This document shows positions 35,630 through 45,570 of a stretch of DNA of 64,000 bases, piece by piece (within the stretch, counting starts at the first letter, position 1; each line of letters begins with the position of its first letter). The notes below the pieces were generated by a model. It had not been told where the DNA came from, searched no databases, and was given only the letters and a program-made list of their open reading frames with translations. Source of the DNA: Solitalea canadensis DSM 3403 (GTDB lineage Bacteria; Bacteroidota; Bacteroidia; Sphingobacteriales; Sphingobacteriaceae). The stretch spans positions 248,001 to 312,000 of the forward strand of contig NC_017770.1 in assembly GCF_000242635.2 (NCBI RefSeq). Reading direction: 5' to 3'. The position numbers were made by a program, and so were the translations under genes.

Positions 35630-38600
35630 ATGCGTTTGCAATTATTGGCTATTCTCCTCACGTTGTTCATAACGTATAGCAATTCAATTGCACAAATTGC
35701 CCCGATTACGGGAGTTGTTACAGATAAAAATGGCCCCCTGCCAGGTGTAACGGTAAGCATTAAGGGAACCTCAACAGGTACATCAACAGATGGAAATGGT
35801 AAGTTTACCTTAAAACCTGCTAAAGAATTAACAAATGCTGATCAGCTTGAATTTAAAAGTATCGGCTATGTAACAGTTGTAAAGCCATTTAAAGGAAATA
35901 CTGTTAATATAGTGTTGGTGGAAGATACTAAATCACTGAATGAGGTGGTTGTTACCGCTTTAGGTATTAAGAGAGAAGATAAGGCATTGGGTTATGCTGC
36001 TCAGTCTATTAATGGCAAAGAAGTAACGGAAGCTCGTTCCAATAACTGGGTAAGTTCGTTATCCGGCAAGGTTTCAGGCTTAAACTTGGTTTCTACCGGA
36101 TCAGGCCCTTTAAACTCTACCCGTATTACTTTACGCGGTGATAATTCCTTAAATCCAAATGGAAATAACGCCCTGATTGTATTGGATGGAGTTCCGATGG
36201 GAAGTTCGATTACTTCAGCAGGAGTAAATGATGCCTACGGTGCAGGTTCCGGTAATGACGTTCCAGTCGATTTTGGTAATGGAATATCAGATATCAACCC
36301 TGACGATATTGAAAGTATCACTGTATTAAAAGGTGCAAGTGCAACCGCCTTATATGGTAGTCGCGCAGCCAACGGTGCATTAATTATTACAACCAAATCT
36401 GGTGCTCGTAAAACTAAAGGTATAGGTGTTACAGTGAACTCATCAATGAGTTTTAATGATGTGCTTAAGTGGCCTGATTATCAATATGAGTACGGACAAG
36501 GTGTTGGTAAAACCTTAACCCCTGCCGGCGATTTATACTACTCTTATGGTGCAACTGCTGATGGTGCAAGCACAAGTGGTACCAGTAGTGCATTTGGTCC
36601 TAAGTTTAACGGACAAATGTATTACCAGTATGATCCGTTGACACAAACCGGTAGTACAGAGCGCACCCTTTGGCAGCCTTATAAAAATAATATTAAAGAT
36701 TTCTGGAGAACAGGATCGACTATAACTAATAGTGTATCTCTTGAAGGCGGTAACGAAAAAGGTTCGGCACGTGCTTCTATCACACATACAAAAAATAACT
36801 GGATCATGCCGAATACCGGTTTCGAGCGTATTACGGCTGCCGTTAGTTTAGATTATAAAATATCAGATAAGCTGAAATTAAGCTCTAAGGTAAATTATAC
36901 CAATAAGCAGAGTGATAACCTTCCGGCAACAGGTTATAATAATCAATCGATATCTTATTTCATGATTTTCCAAAATCCTAACGTAGACCTTGCATGGTAT
37001 GAACCTCGTTGGAAAAATGGTAAATATGAAATTGATCAGATCCACCCTTTCAGTTCATTCATCGATAATCCCTATGTGATTGCTTATGATATGACCAACT
37101 CGCTTAATAACAATCAGGTGGTTGGGAACATTATGGCAAACTATGAGATCTCTAGGAAGTTTGATTTAATGATTCGTTCGGGTATAGATATGAATAATGA
37201 AGATCGCGCACAACAACGTCCTTTCAGTACTGCTAATTTCCAGAGTGGTTATTTCAAACAGCAGAATATTTCTAAATATGAAATTAATACCGATGCGTTA
37301 TTGACTTACCGTGATAAGTTATCTTCTAAGTTCGATCTTTCTGCATCGGTAGGAGCCAACACTATGAACCGTAAATATAATACGGTAAATGGATATGTAG
37401 ATGGATTGGTTATTCCGGGAACATATAAATTATCTAATGGTATCAATGCACCAACCATGTCGACCATTGCTCAAAATAAAATGGTGAACAGTTTATATGG
37501 ATTGGCTTCATTATCATATGATAGCAAGATCTTTTTAGACGTAACCGGACGTAATGATTGGTCGAGTACATTGCCGGTTCAAAACAACTCATTCTTCTAT
37601 CCTTCGGTTAGTTCGAGTTTTATTTTGAACGAGTTGTTTAAGCTACCATCTCAGATCTCGTATGCTAAATTACGTTTATCTGCGGCACAGGTGGGTAATG
37701 ATACTGATCCTTATAAAACCAATAAATACTATGGACAAAGCGAGTTCCCTGGTTCTGGTTCGGTTTCTACAACCCTATATAACGTAGACTTTAAACCGGA
37801 GATTACCACTAGTTACGAGGCCGGACTTGATGTTAAGTTATTTAATGGCAGAGTTGGTTTAGATGCAACTGTTTATAATAATAGAACAAAGAACCAAATT
37901 CTGGATGTGCCTTTAGAAGCTGCAACAGGTTACTCAGCAGCAGTTCTAAACGCTGGAATGGTAAGAAATCAGGGTGTTGAGTTAATGTTAAATGCTAAAC
38001 CTTTTGATAAAGCATTTAAATGGTCGACAACTTTAACATGGTCTAAAAACAGAAATAAAGTGTTAGAACTGGCTGAAGGTATGATAGACCAGCAAGTGAT
38101 CGGATACGGAGGTAATGCGACCATTATTGCAAAAGTTGGTGGTTCAACAGGTGATATTTATGGTTTTGGATTCGTAAGGTCTCCTGAAGGAAAGATTATC
38201 TACACCAAAGATGGTTTACCTGCCCGCGGTTCTGAGATTCAATATATCGGTAATGCTTATGCGGACTGGAAGGGTGGTTTCTTAAATGAATTCTCTTACA
38301 AAAATTACCGTTTCAGTTTCCTTGTTGATGGTCAGTACGGAGGTTTGGTGTATTCACAAACACACCACAAAATGAGTGAGCAAGGTAAACTTACCAATAC
38401 CTTACCTGGTCGTGATGAAGGCTATGTGATTGGTGATGGTGTAGTGAAAAATGCCGATGGAACTTATTCTCCTAACACTACAAAAGTAGCTGTGGGTAAC
38501 TATTACGCAGACTACTATCGTCGTGCAAATGTGGAGGCAAACTCTTTTGATGCTTCTTATTTAAAATTGAGAGAAGTACGTTTCGAATACACTTTACCTA

Positions 38601-38797
38601 AAAAATGGTTAAATAAAATTTTCGTTGAGCAGGCAAGCATTGCAGTGTATGGTCGCGACCTGGCGATGATCACTGATTTCCCAATGTTTGATCCTGAAAC
38701 AGCCGCCCTTAATGGTGGTACTATTCTGCCAGGAGTAGAGATGGGACAATTGCCAAGCCCAAGAACATTTGGTATGAACTTAACGCTGAAATTTTAA
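35630..38797 (+). CDS. SusC/RagA TonB-linked outer membrane protein
   Basis: 1055 residues from the ATG at 35630, which begins the signal peptide MRLQLLAILLTLFITYSNSIAQ; a GTG at 35567 is in frame and would add 21 residues. Order: carboxypeptidase-like domain (ITGVVTDKNGPLPGVTVSIKGT), plug domain (LNEVVVTALGIKRED, VLKGASATALYGSRAANG, the SusC plug signature) and a barrel ending GMNLTLKF. It imports an oligomeric nutrient using TonB energy together with the SusD lipoprotein encoded 18 bases downstream. There is no anti-sigma-interacting N-terminal extension. The adjacent phosphoesterase hints that the substrate may carry phosphate. Confidence 0.96.
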   Translation: MRLQLLAILLTLFITYSNSIAQIAPITGVVTDKNGPLPGVTVSIKGTSTGTSTDGNGKFTLKPAKELTNADQLEFKSIGYVTVVKPFKGNTVNIVLVEDTKSLNEVVVTALGIKREDKALGYAAQSINGKEVTEARSNNWVSSLSGKVSGLNLVSTGSGPLNSTRITLRGDNSLNPNGNNALIVLDGVPMGSSITSAGVNDAYGAGSGNDVPVDFGNGISDINPDDIESITVLKGASATALYGSRAANGALIITTKSGARKTKGIGVTVNSSMSFNDVLKWPDYQYEYGQGVGKTLTPAGDLYYSYGATADGASTSGTSSAFGPKFNGQMYYQYDPLTQTGSTERTLWQPYKNNIKDFWRTGSTITNSVSLEGGNEKGSARASITHTKNNWIMPNTGFERITAAVSLDYKISDKLKLSSKVNYTNKQSDNLPATGYNNQSISYFMIFQNPNVDLAWYEPRWKNGKYEIDQIHPFSSFIDNPYVIAYDMTNSLNNNQVVGNIMANYEISRKFDLMIRSGIDMNNEDRAQQRPFSTANFQSGYFKQQNISKYEINTDALLTYRDKLSSKFDLSASVGANTMNRKYNTVNGYVDGLVIPGTYKLSNGINAPTMSTIAQNKMVNSLYGLASLSYDSKIFLDVTGRNDWSSTLPVQNNSFFYPSVSSSFILNELFKLPSQISYAKLRLSAAQVGNDTDPYKTNKYYGQSEFPGSGSVSTTLYNVDFKPEITTSYEAGLDVKLFNGRVGLDATVYNNRTKNQILDVPLEAATGYSAAVLNAGMVRNQGVELMLNAKPFDKAFKWSTTLTWSKNRNKVLELAEGMIDQQVIGYGGNATIIAKVGGSTGDIYGFGFVRSPEGKIIYTKDGLPARGSEIQYIGNAYADWKGGFLNEFSYKNYRFSFLVDGQYGGLVYSQTHHKMSEQGKLTNTLPGRDEGYVIGDGVVKNADGTYSPNTTKVAVGNYYADYYRRANVEANSFDASYLKLREVRFEYTLPKKWLNKIFVEQASIAVYGRDLAMITDFPMFDPETAALNGGTILPGVEMGQLPSPRTFGMNLTLKF

Positions 38798-38815
38798 TTG
38801 TTAAAACCTGAAGAA

Positions 38816-40279
38816 ATGAAATCAACGATAAAAAAAATAACAGCTTTAGTCCTTGCATTAAGTGCAATTAGTGTATCCTGTACTAAAGATTTTGAAGATT
38901 TAAATAAAGATCCGAACAGAAGCGATAAAATTAGTCCTGGTACCTTATTAAACCCGATCATATATAATGTGGCCAGTTTTAATACTTTAAGAAGTGATGC
39001 TTTCACTTTTGATATTATGCAAGTAGCATTGCCATATCCAAGTGCATCGGGAGGAGTACATCGTTATGATGTGTCAGAATCTGCAGGAAACTCAACATGG
39101 AAAACTTATTACCAATGGTTGATTAATACTAAGGAAATGCGTGCGGCTGCTGAAGCTTCACAGGATGCTAACTATCAGGCCATTTCAATGACCTTAAATT
39201 CATGGATCTATTCATTATTAACAGACTCTTTTGGTGATGTTCCAATGGATGAAGCGGTAAGAGGTGATGAAAAGATCTTTCAACCTAAGTTTAATACGCA
39301 AAAAGAGATATACACTAAAATCTTAGCAGATCTTGAAATTGCTAATACCTTGTTTGATCCATCGAAAAAGATGATCTATGGTACGGATATTTTATACGCT
39401 AATGATGTAGCTAAGTGGAAAAAATTCTGTAACTCACTACGTCTGCGTTTGCTTCTTCGTGTAGCGTCACAAACAGAGATGGACTCTTACACTAAAATGG
39501 CAACCATGATTGCTGATCCGGTGAAATATCCTGTATTTACTAAAAATGACGAGGCCGCAATTTTAAAAATCACAGGTGTGACCCCAAACGTATCACCATG
39601 GGGTAGAGCAATAGACTTTACTACTTTCCGTTCTGCAGGTCAGTTCTTTATTGATAACTTGAATAACTTTAACGATCCGCGTTTGGCTAAGTTTAATACG
39701 CAAGCTAAAAGTTTGGATGGAAAAACAACTATCGGCTATAAAGGTATTCAAAGTGGATACGCTGGCGGTGAATCTCAATTCCAGTTCCAGCCTTCTAATC
39801 TGAATATTGCATTGGTTACAGCTCCTATGGTTTCGGTAATTATGTCTTATGCAGAGGTTGAGTTCATTAAAGCTGAGCTTGCATTAAAAGGTAAAATTGC
39901 CGAAGATGCGAAAGTACACTATGAAGCAGGCGTAAAAGCTGCAATTGAACAATGGGGTGCAACTATACCTGCAGACTATTTTACAAATGCAACAACTTCT
40001 GTCTATACCGCTTATGATGGTACTATGGACCGCATCATGTTGCAGAAATATTATGCTTTGTACTTCAACGATTATCAGCAATGGTTTGAATTCCGTCGTA
40101 CAGGGTTGCCTAAACTACCGGTTGCAGATGGTATGGTGAATGATAAAAAAATGCCGGTTCGTTTTAAGTATCCTACTACTGTTCAGACCAGCAACTACGA
40201 AAACTATAAAAAGGCGGTTGAATCTATGGGCGGTGATGATGTCAATACCAAAGTGTGGTGGGAAAAGACAGCAAATTAA
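38816..40279 (+). CDS. SusD-like nutrient-binding lipoprotein (SusD-like_2 type)
   Basis: 487 residues from the ATG at 38816; an upstream TTG at 38798 is in frame but lies before a weaker start. The lipobox ISVSC gives Cys22. The FEDLNKDPNRS motif after the lipobox, the LTDSFGDVPMDEA block near 130-145, the WKKFCNSLRLRLLLR helix and the NDYQQWFEFRRTGLP segment near the C-terminus are typical of the SusD-like_2/SusD superfamily. It should sit on the cell surface and deliver ligand to the SusC barrel encoded just before it. Confidence 0.95.
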   Translation: MKSTIKKITALVLALSAISVSCTKDFEDLNKDPNRSDKISPGTLLNPIIYNVASFNTLRSDAFTFDIMQVALPYPSASGGVHRYDVSESAGNSTWKTYYQWLINTKEMRAAAEASQDANYQAISMTLNSWIYSLLTDSFGDVPMDEAVRGDEKIFQPKFNTQKEIYTKILADLEIANTLFDPSKKMIYGTDILYANDVAKWKKFCNSLRLRLLLRVASQTEMDSYTKMATMIADPVKYPVFTKNDEAAILKITGVTPNVSPWGRAIDFTTFRSAGQFFIDNLNNFNDPRLAKFNTQAKSLDGKTTIGYKGIQSGYAGGESQFQFQPSNLNIALVTAPMVSVIMSYAEVEFIKAELALKGKIAEDAKVHYEAGVKAAIEQWGATIPADYFTNATTSVYTAYDGTMDRIMLQKYYALYFNDYQQWFEFRRTGLPKLPVADGMVNDKKMPVRFKYPTTVQTSNYENYKKAVESMGGDDVNTKVWWEKTAN

Positions 40280-40354
40280 TCCTAATACAATAACTTAATT
40301 CGCAAACGGCTCAGGTCTGTTTGGAGTGTTAAGCATAAAAGTATTATCCTTATG

Positions 40355-40399
40355 GAACGCGGAGTAAGAGTACATTGCCGAGAATGTACCTCCGCGTTC
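40355..40399 (+). terminator. Strong hairpin between susD and the phosphoesterase gene
   Basis: Outer arms GAACGCGGAG (40355-40364) and CTCCGCGTTC (40390-40399) and inner arms GTACATT (40370-40376) and AATGTAC (40383-40389) stack into a long stem, followed by TTTATG. The weak T-run means it may attenuate rather than stop transcription, lowering phosphoesterase expression against SusCD. Confidence 0.7.
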
Positions 40400-40427
40400 T
40401 TTATGTGAACAATTATCCAATACTAAA

Positions 40428-41921
40428 ATGTTCAGAAGAGATTTTTTAAAGAATTTAGGTTTGTTAGGAGCGGTAGTAACTGTTCCTGTAAGCCTGGTAA
40501 ATGCGGCAAGTCGTAAAGACAACCTAAGCAACGTTTCAACTATTACCCTTAAAGGGCGTGTGCTTAATCAGGGTAAAGGTCTTGCCGGTGTTTCGGTTAC
40601 TGATGGTATCAATATTACTCAAACCGATGCAAAAGGAAATTATCAGTTGTTGAGTAATAAGACGGCTCAATTTGTTTACATCTCTATTCCTGCGGGGTAT
40701 CAGATTGATAATGTAAACGGTATTGCAAAGTTTTACACCCCAATTGACTTACAATCTCCTGTTTTTAATGCTGATTTCAATCTTAGTAAACTTTCGAAAT
40801 CAGATCAAAAGCACCAGTTTGTTGTTTGGGCTGATCCTCAGATTCAAAATCGCTCAGATGCTGATCAATTTCTGAATACCACAGCACCGGATTTGAAAGA
40901 ATTAGTGAAAAGCTATGGCGATGATGCTTTGTTTCATGGTATAGGTTGCGGTGATTTAGTGTTTGATCATCATGAGTTGTTTGAAGATTATAAAAAAGCA
41001 GTAGCCATTTCAGGTGTTCCGTTTTTCCAGGTTTTAGGTAATCATGATATGGATCTGGATGGAGTACGCTCTGATGATCTTTCCGCAGAAACATTTAAAA
41101 AACAATTCGGACCTACTTATTATTCGTTTAACCGCGGAAAAGTACATTATGTGGTATTGGATGATGTGTTTTTTATTGGTGCCAAAAAGAAATACATTGG
41201 CTACATAACCGAGAATCAGTTAAGTTGGTTAGAGAAAGATCTAAAAACAGTTCCGGCAGGTTCAATGGTAATTGTTTCTGTGCATATACCAACAGATTCA
41301 GGCGATAAACGCCGAAATGAGCTTAAAGAAGAAAGCATGGGCGGGGTGGTTGCCAACCGTCAGCAGCTTTACAAAATACTAGAGCCTTATAAAGTGCATA
41401 TCATGTCTGGCCATACCCATTGGAATGAACATGTAATTATCAATGATAAGATTATGGAGCATAACCATGGCACCGTATGTGGAGCATGGTGGAGTGGTCC
41501 GGTTTGCGGAGATGGTACACCGAATGGTTATGGAGTTTATGAAGTAGATGGTGAGAATATTAAATGGTATTATAAATCTACCGGAAAGCCTAAAGATCAT
41601 CAGATCAGTGTGTATGCCAAAGGCTATCACACAGATTATGCGGATGGAATTGTGGCAAACGTTTGGAACTGGGATCCTCAATGGAAGGTGGAATGGTTGG
41701 AAGATGGGCTGCTTAAAGGTGACATGAAGCGCATCACCGATTTCGACCCATTAACTGTTGAACTCTACAAAGGATCATCGATTCCTGAATATCACAAATG
41801 GGTAGAGCCCATAAAAACCGATCACCTATTTGTAGTTACTCCGTCTGCAACGGCAAAAAATATTGTTGTGAGAGCAACTGATCGTTTTGGGAATGTATAC
41901 ACCTGCTCAAGTCAAGTATAA
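40428..41921 (+). CDS. Exported calcineurin-like phosphoesterase with N- and C-terminal accessory domains
   Basis: 497 residues. The N-terminus MFRRDFLKNLGLLGAV carries a twin-arginine-like signal. A carboxypeptidase-like/Metallophos_N domain (about 42-120) precedes the calcineurin core. Metal-ligand motifs are ADPQ (motif I, with Gln where canonical enzymes have His), GDLVFDHH, GNHDMD, VSVHIPTD and SGHTHWNEH. A C-terminal Metallophos_C domain follows. It should hydrolyse a phosphate ester in the periplasm or at the outer surface. The DPQ variant is common in this domain architecture in Bacteroidota. Its place behind susCD suggests it processes the imported ligand. Confidence 0.9.
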   Translation: MFRRDFLKNLGLLGAVVTVPVSLVNAASRKDNLSNVSTITLKGRVLNQGKGLAGVSVTDGINITQTDAKGNYQLLSNKTAQFVYISIPAGYQIDNVNGIAKFYTPIDLQSPVFNADFNLSKLSKSDQKHQFVVWADPQIQNRSDADQFLNTTAPDLKELVKSYGDDALFHGIGCGDLVFDHHELFEDYKKAVAISGVPFFQVLGNHDMDLDGVRSDDLSAETFKKQFGPTYYSFNRGKVHYVVLDDVFFIGAKKKYIGYITENQLSWLEKDLKTVPAGSMVIVSVHIPTDSGDKRRNELKEESMGGVVANRQQLYKILEPYKVHIMSGHTHWNEHVIINDKIMEHNHGTVCGAWWSGPVCGDGTPNGYGVYEVDGENIKWYYKSTGKPKDHQISVYAKGYHTDYADGIVANVWNWDPQWKVEWLEDGLLKGDMKRITDFDPLTVELYKGSSIPEYHKWVEPIKTDHLFVVTPSATAKNIVVRATDRFGNVYTCSSQV

Positions 41922-41945
41922 TACAATAAATTGGTTCATTAAAAT

Positions 41946-41980
41946 AGAGAAAGGCTGCTTCATACGAGGCAGCCTTCTCT
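41946..41980 (+). terminator. Terminator after the phosphoesterase gene
   Basis: AGAG plus AAGGCTGC (41951-41958) pair with GCAGCCTT (41969-41976) plus CTCT. Confidence 0.75.
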
Positions 41981-42050
41981 ATAAATAAACCAAAAATTGT
42001 TAACCTAGAACGTATATGTTGTTCATGTTAGTATTAGCTAATCAAAGAAA

Positions 42051-42464
42051 TTAGCTAGCCGTTTTAATCTCAATTGTGTCAGACTTGAAATGAACGTCTT
42101 TGTTGTAAAATTTTAAAATGATCTTACCTGTAATAACCGGTTTAAATTTTAATACCGTATCAACAGGGACAATTACCTCGGCGCAAGTTGTTCCTTCTTT
42201 TGCAGTGTTTCTTCCTTTTGCGCGGATTTCAACATTGTTATTGCCTATCTCTCTTACTTCAAAACCTGAAAATGAATAGCAAGTATTTGGTAACTGGCAT
42301 GAAATTTTTGAGGTAACGATCTCTCCAAGAGGTTTTTCCTTTGGTGTAGTTGTTGAAGTTATGTTCAAGTCATCATACACTACAGGTTCCGGCATATCCG
42401 ATTTACCTAAACAAGAAGTTAATGCAAATGCTAAGGCTGAAGCAAAAAATAAGTATGGTTTCAT
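42051..42464 (-). CDS. Uncharacterised small lipoprotein
   Basis: 137 residues from the second Met (MKPYLFFASALAFALTSC, lipobox Cys at about residue 18). The mature part is beta-rich with three further cysteines (ISCQLPNTCYSF, TTCAEV) and ends in DTIEIKTAS. The Cys pattern may form disulphides. I do not recognise a family. It is divergent from the M13 peptidase gene, with about 130 bases between starts. Confidence 0.6.
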   Translation of the reverse strand: MKPYLFFASALAFALTSCLGKSDMPEPVVYDDLNITSTTTPKEKPLGEIVTSKISCQLPNTCYSFSGFEVREIGNNNVEIRAKGRNTAKEGTTCAEVIVPVDTVLKFKPVITGKIILKFYNKDVHFKSDTIEIKTAS

Positions 42465-42591
42465 CATTTATAGTTTTTTAATTCTATGGACTCTTTACAA
42501 CCCATACGAAACTTCTCTCCAAAATATTACAGGCTATGTGATAATAATGTTGAGCTTATCTCTTTATCTTCGAATTATAACTAATCAACAC

Positions 42592-44628
42592 ATGAAGAAA
42601 GAATATCTATTGCTGCTGGCCAGTACAGCATTTTTGGGTGTAGCCTGTAAACAACAACCATCTTCGGAGAATAAACGAACTGTTTTTTTAGATCTTTCAG
42701 GACGAGATACAACGGTTAAACCTGGTGATGACTTTTTTCAGTATGCTAACGGAACCTGGATGAAAAATACAAAGATTCCTGATGACCAGAGTGGTTGGGG
42801 TTCTTTCTATACCTTGTATGAAGATAATCAGAAAAATCTTCGTTCGATTTTAGACGAGATTTCTAAGAAGGAAAATGCAAAAGGTTCTCTTGAACAAAAA
42901 GTAGCCGATTTTTATTTCAGTGGAATGGATACAACCACAATAGACAAAGCTGGTTACGATCCAATAAAACCATTGTTAGCTAAAGTTGATGCAGTGAAAT
43001 CATATAAAGAATTACTGCAATTACTGGCATCAGGGTATAAAGAAGGAAATGGCGCGATGCTGGCTTTCTATATTGGTCCTGACGATAAGAACAGCACTAA
43101 AAATAGGGTGCAGTTTTATCAGACTGGTTTAGGATTGCCAAATCGTGATTATTATTTCAATAATGACGAGGAAACCAAGAAAACACGCGCTGCTTACCTG
43201 ACTTATATTACTAAGTTGTTTACACTTACCGGAACTGATTCTGTTACGGGTAAGAAAAATGCGGATGAAATTTTAAAACTGGAAACGGAGATTGCAAAAT
43301 CTCATTCAACACCTGTTGAATTACGTGATCCGATTAAAAATTACCACAAATTGCCGGTTGCTGAGTTTGTAAAACTTACTCCTGACTTAGATACTAAAAC
43401 GTTATTAGCGGAAATGGGTATTAAAGAGGATACGTTATTAGTTGGTCAGCCTAAATATTATCAGGCATTGAATAACCTAGTAAAATCACAGCCGCTGGAT
43501 AGTTGGAAAAAGAAAGTACGATTTATGATGATTAGCAAGCATGCTAATGAGTTAAGCAAACCATTTGAACAGGCTCGTTTTGATTTTTATGGTAAAGTAC
43601 TGAATGGACAAAAAGTGCAGGAAGATCGTTGGAAACGTATTACAGCAGCTACCGATGGTGGTTTAGGTGAATTATTGGGTCAGTTATATGTGAAACAATA
43701 TTTCAAACCAGAAGCTAAAGAGCGTATGTTGAAATTGGTTGATAACTTACAGAAAGTATATAAATCTCGCATCGAGAAATTAGACTGGATGAGTGCTGAA
43801 ACCAAACAAAAAGCAATTGCAAAATTAGAGGCCTTTACCAAGAAAATCGGTTATCCTGATAAATGGAAAAACTATGATGATGTTAGCATTGAACGTAACA
43901 GTTATTATGTAAACAATTTGTCGTTAGCAAAGCATGAATACAATGAGCAGTTAAAGAAATTAAGTAAACCGGTTGATAAAACCGAGTGGGGTATGACTCC
44001 GCCCACCGTAAATGCTTATTACAATCCAAGCTTTAACGAAATCGTTTTCCCTGCAGGTATTTTACAGTTTCCTTTCTTTGATAATAATGCTGATGATGCA
44101 ATTAATTACGGAGCCATTGGAGCCGTTATCGGTCACGAAATGACGCACGGATTCGATGATCAGGGACGCCAGTATGATAAAGATGGTAATTTAAAAGATT
44201 GGTGGACTGCCTCTGATGCGGAGAAGTTTAATGCAAAAACTAAAATGGTGGTTAATCAATATAATGGTTTCACTGTTTTAAATGATATGCATGTGAATGG
44301 GGAATTAACCTTAGGTGAAAATATTGCAGATATTGGAGGTTTAGCGATTGCTTTTGAAGCGTTTAAATTAACTGAGCAAGGCAAAGGCACTGACAAGATT
44401 GATGGTTATACTCCTGATCAACGTTTCTTCTTAAGCTATGCCCAAGTATGGCGTATTAAAGATCGTGATGAGTCGATGCGCACGCGTATTCAAACAGATC
44501 CACATTCACCAGAGCATTTCCGTGTAAATGGACCGTTAAGTCATATGACTGAATTTTATAATGCATTTGGTGTAAAGCCAGGCGATAAAATGTACAAACC
44601 GGAAGCGGAACGTGTGAAAATCTGGTAA
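42592..44628 (+). CDS. M13 family zinc metallopeptidase (neprilysin/PepO-like) lipoprotein
   Basis: 678 residues from the ATG at 42592, where a lipoprotein signal starts (MKKEYLLLLASTAFLGVAC); the frame is open further upstream but overlaps the divergent lipoprotein gene. The N-terminal PGDDFFQYANGTWMKNTKIP block, zinc motif HEMTH (residues 515-519), third ligand in ENIADIGG (from 576) and NAYYNP, and the late FHVNGPLSH-type block (FRVNGPLSHMTEFYNAFGV) are all intact. It cleaves oligopeptides on the hydrophobic side. It is anchored in the periplasm or on the surface. Confidence 0.96.
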   Translation: MKKEYLLLLASTAFLGVACKQQPSSENKRTVFLDLSGRDTTVKPGDDFFQYANGTWMKNTKIPDDQSGWGSFYTLYEDNQKNLRSILDEISKKENAKGSLEQKVADFYFSGMDTTTIDKAGYDPIKPLLAKVDAVKSYKELLQLLASGYKEGNGAMLAFYIGPDDKNSTKNRVQFYQTGLGLPNRDYYFNNDEETKKTRAAYLTYITKLFTLTGTDSVTGKKNADEILKLETEIAKSHSTPVELRDPIKNYHKLPVAEFVKLTPDLDTKTLLAEMGIKEDTLLVGQPKYYQALNNLVKSQPLDSWKKKVRFMMISKHANELSKPFEQARFDFYGKVLNGQKVQEDRWKRITAATDGGLGELLGQLYVKQYFKPEAKERMLKLVDNLQKVYKSRIEKLDWMSAETKQKAIAKLEAFTKKIGYPDKWKNYDDVSIERNSYYVNNLSLAKHEYNEQLKKLSKPVDKTEWGMTPPTVNAYYNPSFNEIVFPAGILQFPFFDNNADDAINYGAIGAVIGHEMTHGFDDQGRQYDKDGNLKDWWTASDAEKFNAKTKMVVNQYNGFTVLNDMHVNGELTLGENIADIGGLAIAFEAFKLTEQGKGTDKIDGYTPDQRFFLSYAQVWRIKDRDESMRTRIQTDPHSPEHFRVNGPLSHMTEFYNAFGVKPGDKMYKPEAERVKIW

Positions 44629-44652
44629 TCGTAAGTATCGAATAAAAAATAG

Positions 44653-44680
44653 GGGCGATCTCAATAGGATCGCCCTTGTT
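44653..44680 (+). terminator. Terminator after the M13 peptidase gene
   Basis: GGGCGATC (44653-44660) and GATCGCCC (44668-44675) with a 7-base loop, then TTGTTATTA. Confidence 0.85.
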
Positions 44681-44704
44681 ATTACGAATTGTTGTAGGTT
44701 ATTG

Positions 44705-45475
44705 TTAGTTTAAACTGCTAAATGACTGATCTGATCTAATCTGTTTGATAATACTGTTTAGTGATTTAGTCTGGTAATCATGCAAAGCATTTCCGGAGCT
44801 AATCCTTTTCACACCAAGGTCTTTTAAGGTCTTAAAATCTGGTAAATCTGGCATGCAAAGTACATTAAGCGGTAATTTGGTAGTATTTACCAGTTGTTGA
44901 ATATCAGCTGTAGCTGTTACGCAGGGTACGAAAATCCCGTCGGCACCAGCCTCCTCATAAGCTTTCATACGGGTTATTGTTTCTGGTAATGGATTCGCAA
45001 TACCCATTAAGAATGCATCGGTGCGGGCGTTTAAAAAGATATCGATATTCTTTTGGCGCAACTGACTTTTAAAAATTTCAATAGTCCCTTTAAAGTCTGC
45101 CGTTGCTAAAAACTCCCGTTTGCCATTTACAACAATCGTATCTTCAATATTAATACCCACAATGCCCAGTTCATGTAACTTCTCGATGTTCTCAATAATT
45201 GTAGTGTGGTCTCTACTGTAGCCGCCTTCAATATCTACCGAGAAAGGAATTGAAGTTACAGACGCAATTCGTTTAACGATGAATAACAGCTCGTCAAAAC
45301 TCATTCCTTCGCCATCATCATATCCAAGCATATGTGCAATGGCTGCACTTGAAGTTGCAATCGCTTTAAATCCGTTTTGTTCATAAGCCGCAGCACTTGG
45401 GGCATCCCAAACGTTACCGATTAATAATGGATCATCATGATGATGTAGTTGCTTAAAGGTAGTGTATCCGTTCAT
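44705..45475 (-). CDS. PEP mutase/isocitrate lyase family enzyme
   Basis: 256 residues. The TIM-barrel signatures are present: NVWDAPSAAAYEQNGFKAIATSSAAIAH near the start, then VDIEGGYSRD, GINIEDT, FLNARTDAFL and ADGIFVPC. This PEPM/ICL superfamily breaks or forms C-C or P-C bonds in alpha-keto and carboxylic acids, Mg-dependent. The specific activity (methylisocitrate lyase, oxaloacetate decarboxylase or PEP mutase) cannot be told by eye. A LysR regulator is divergently encoded and probably controls it. Confidence 0.92.
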   Translation of the reverse strand: MNGYTTFKQLHHHDDPLLIGNVWDAPSAAAYEQNGFKAIATSSAAIAHMLGYDDGEGMSFDELLFIVKRIASVTSIPFSVDIEGGYSRDHTTIIENIEKLHELGIVGINIEDTIVVNGKREFLATADFKGTIEIFKSQLRQKNIDIFLNARTDAFLMGIANPLPETITRMKAYEEAGADGIFVPCVTATADIQQLVNTTKLPLNVLCMPDLPDFKTLKDLGVKRISSGNALHDYQTKSLNSIIKQIRSDQSFSSLN

Positions 45476-45570
45476 CTGTAAGAGTTTTCTTTATTCAACA
45501 CAAAAATGTATTCTTGACAGTAATAATTAAAATAGAATTTTTTATATATAGTAATAACTAATAGGTATTA
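45476..45570. promoter_or_regulatory. Divergent control region of the PEPM-like gene and lysR
   Basis: An AT-rich 95-base spacer containing ATTCT ... AGAAT (about 45511-45539) and TATATATAG. LysR regulators usually bind such divergent spacers, so this is the likely operator; the exact site is not resolved. Confidence 0.4.

Noticed and set aside
40295-40531. 78-residue minus-strand protein after susD
   Set aside because: It spans the hairpin and the start of the phosphoesterase gene; a shadow frame.
42361-42591. N-terminal extension of the M13 peptidase
   Set aside because: It overlaps the divergent lipoprotein gene and lies before a clear lipoprotein signal starting at 42592.
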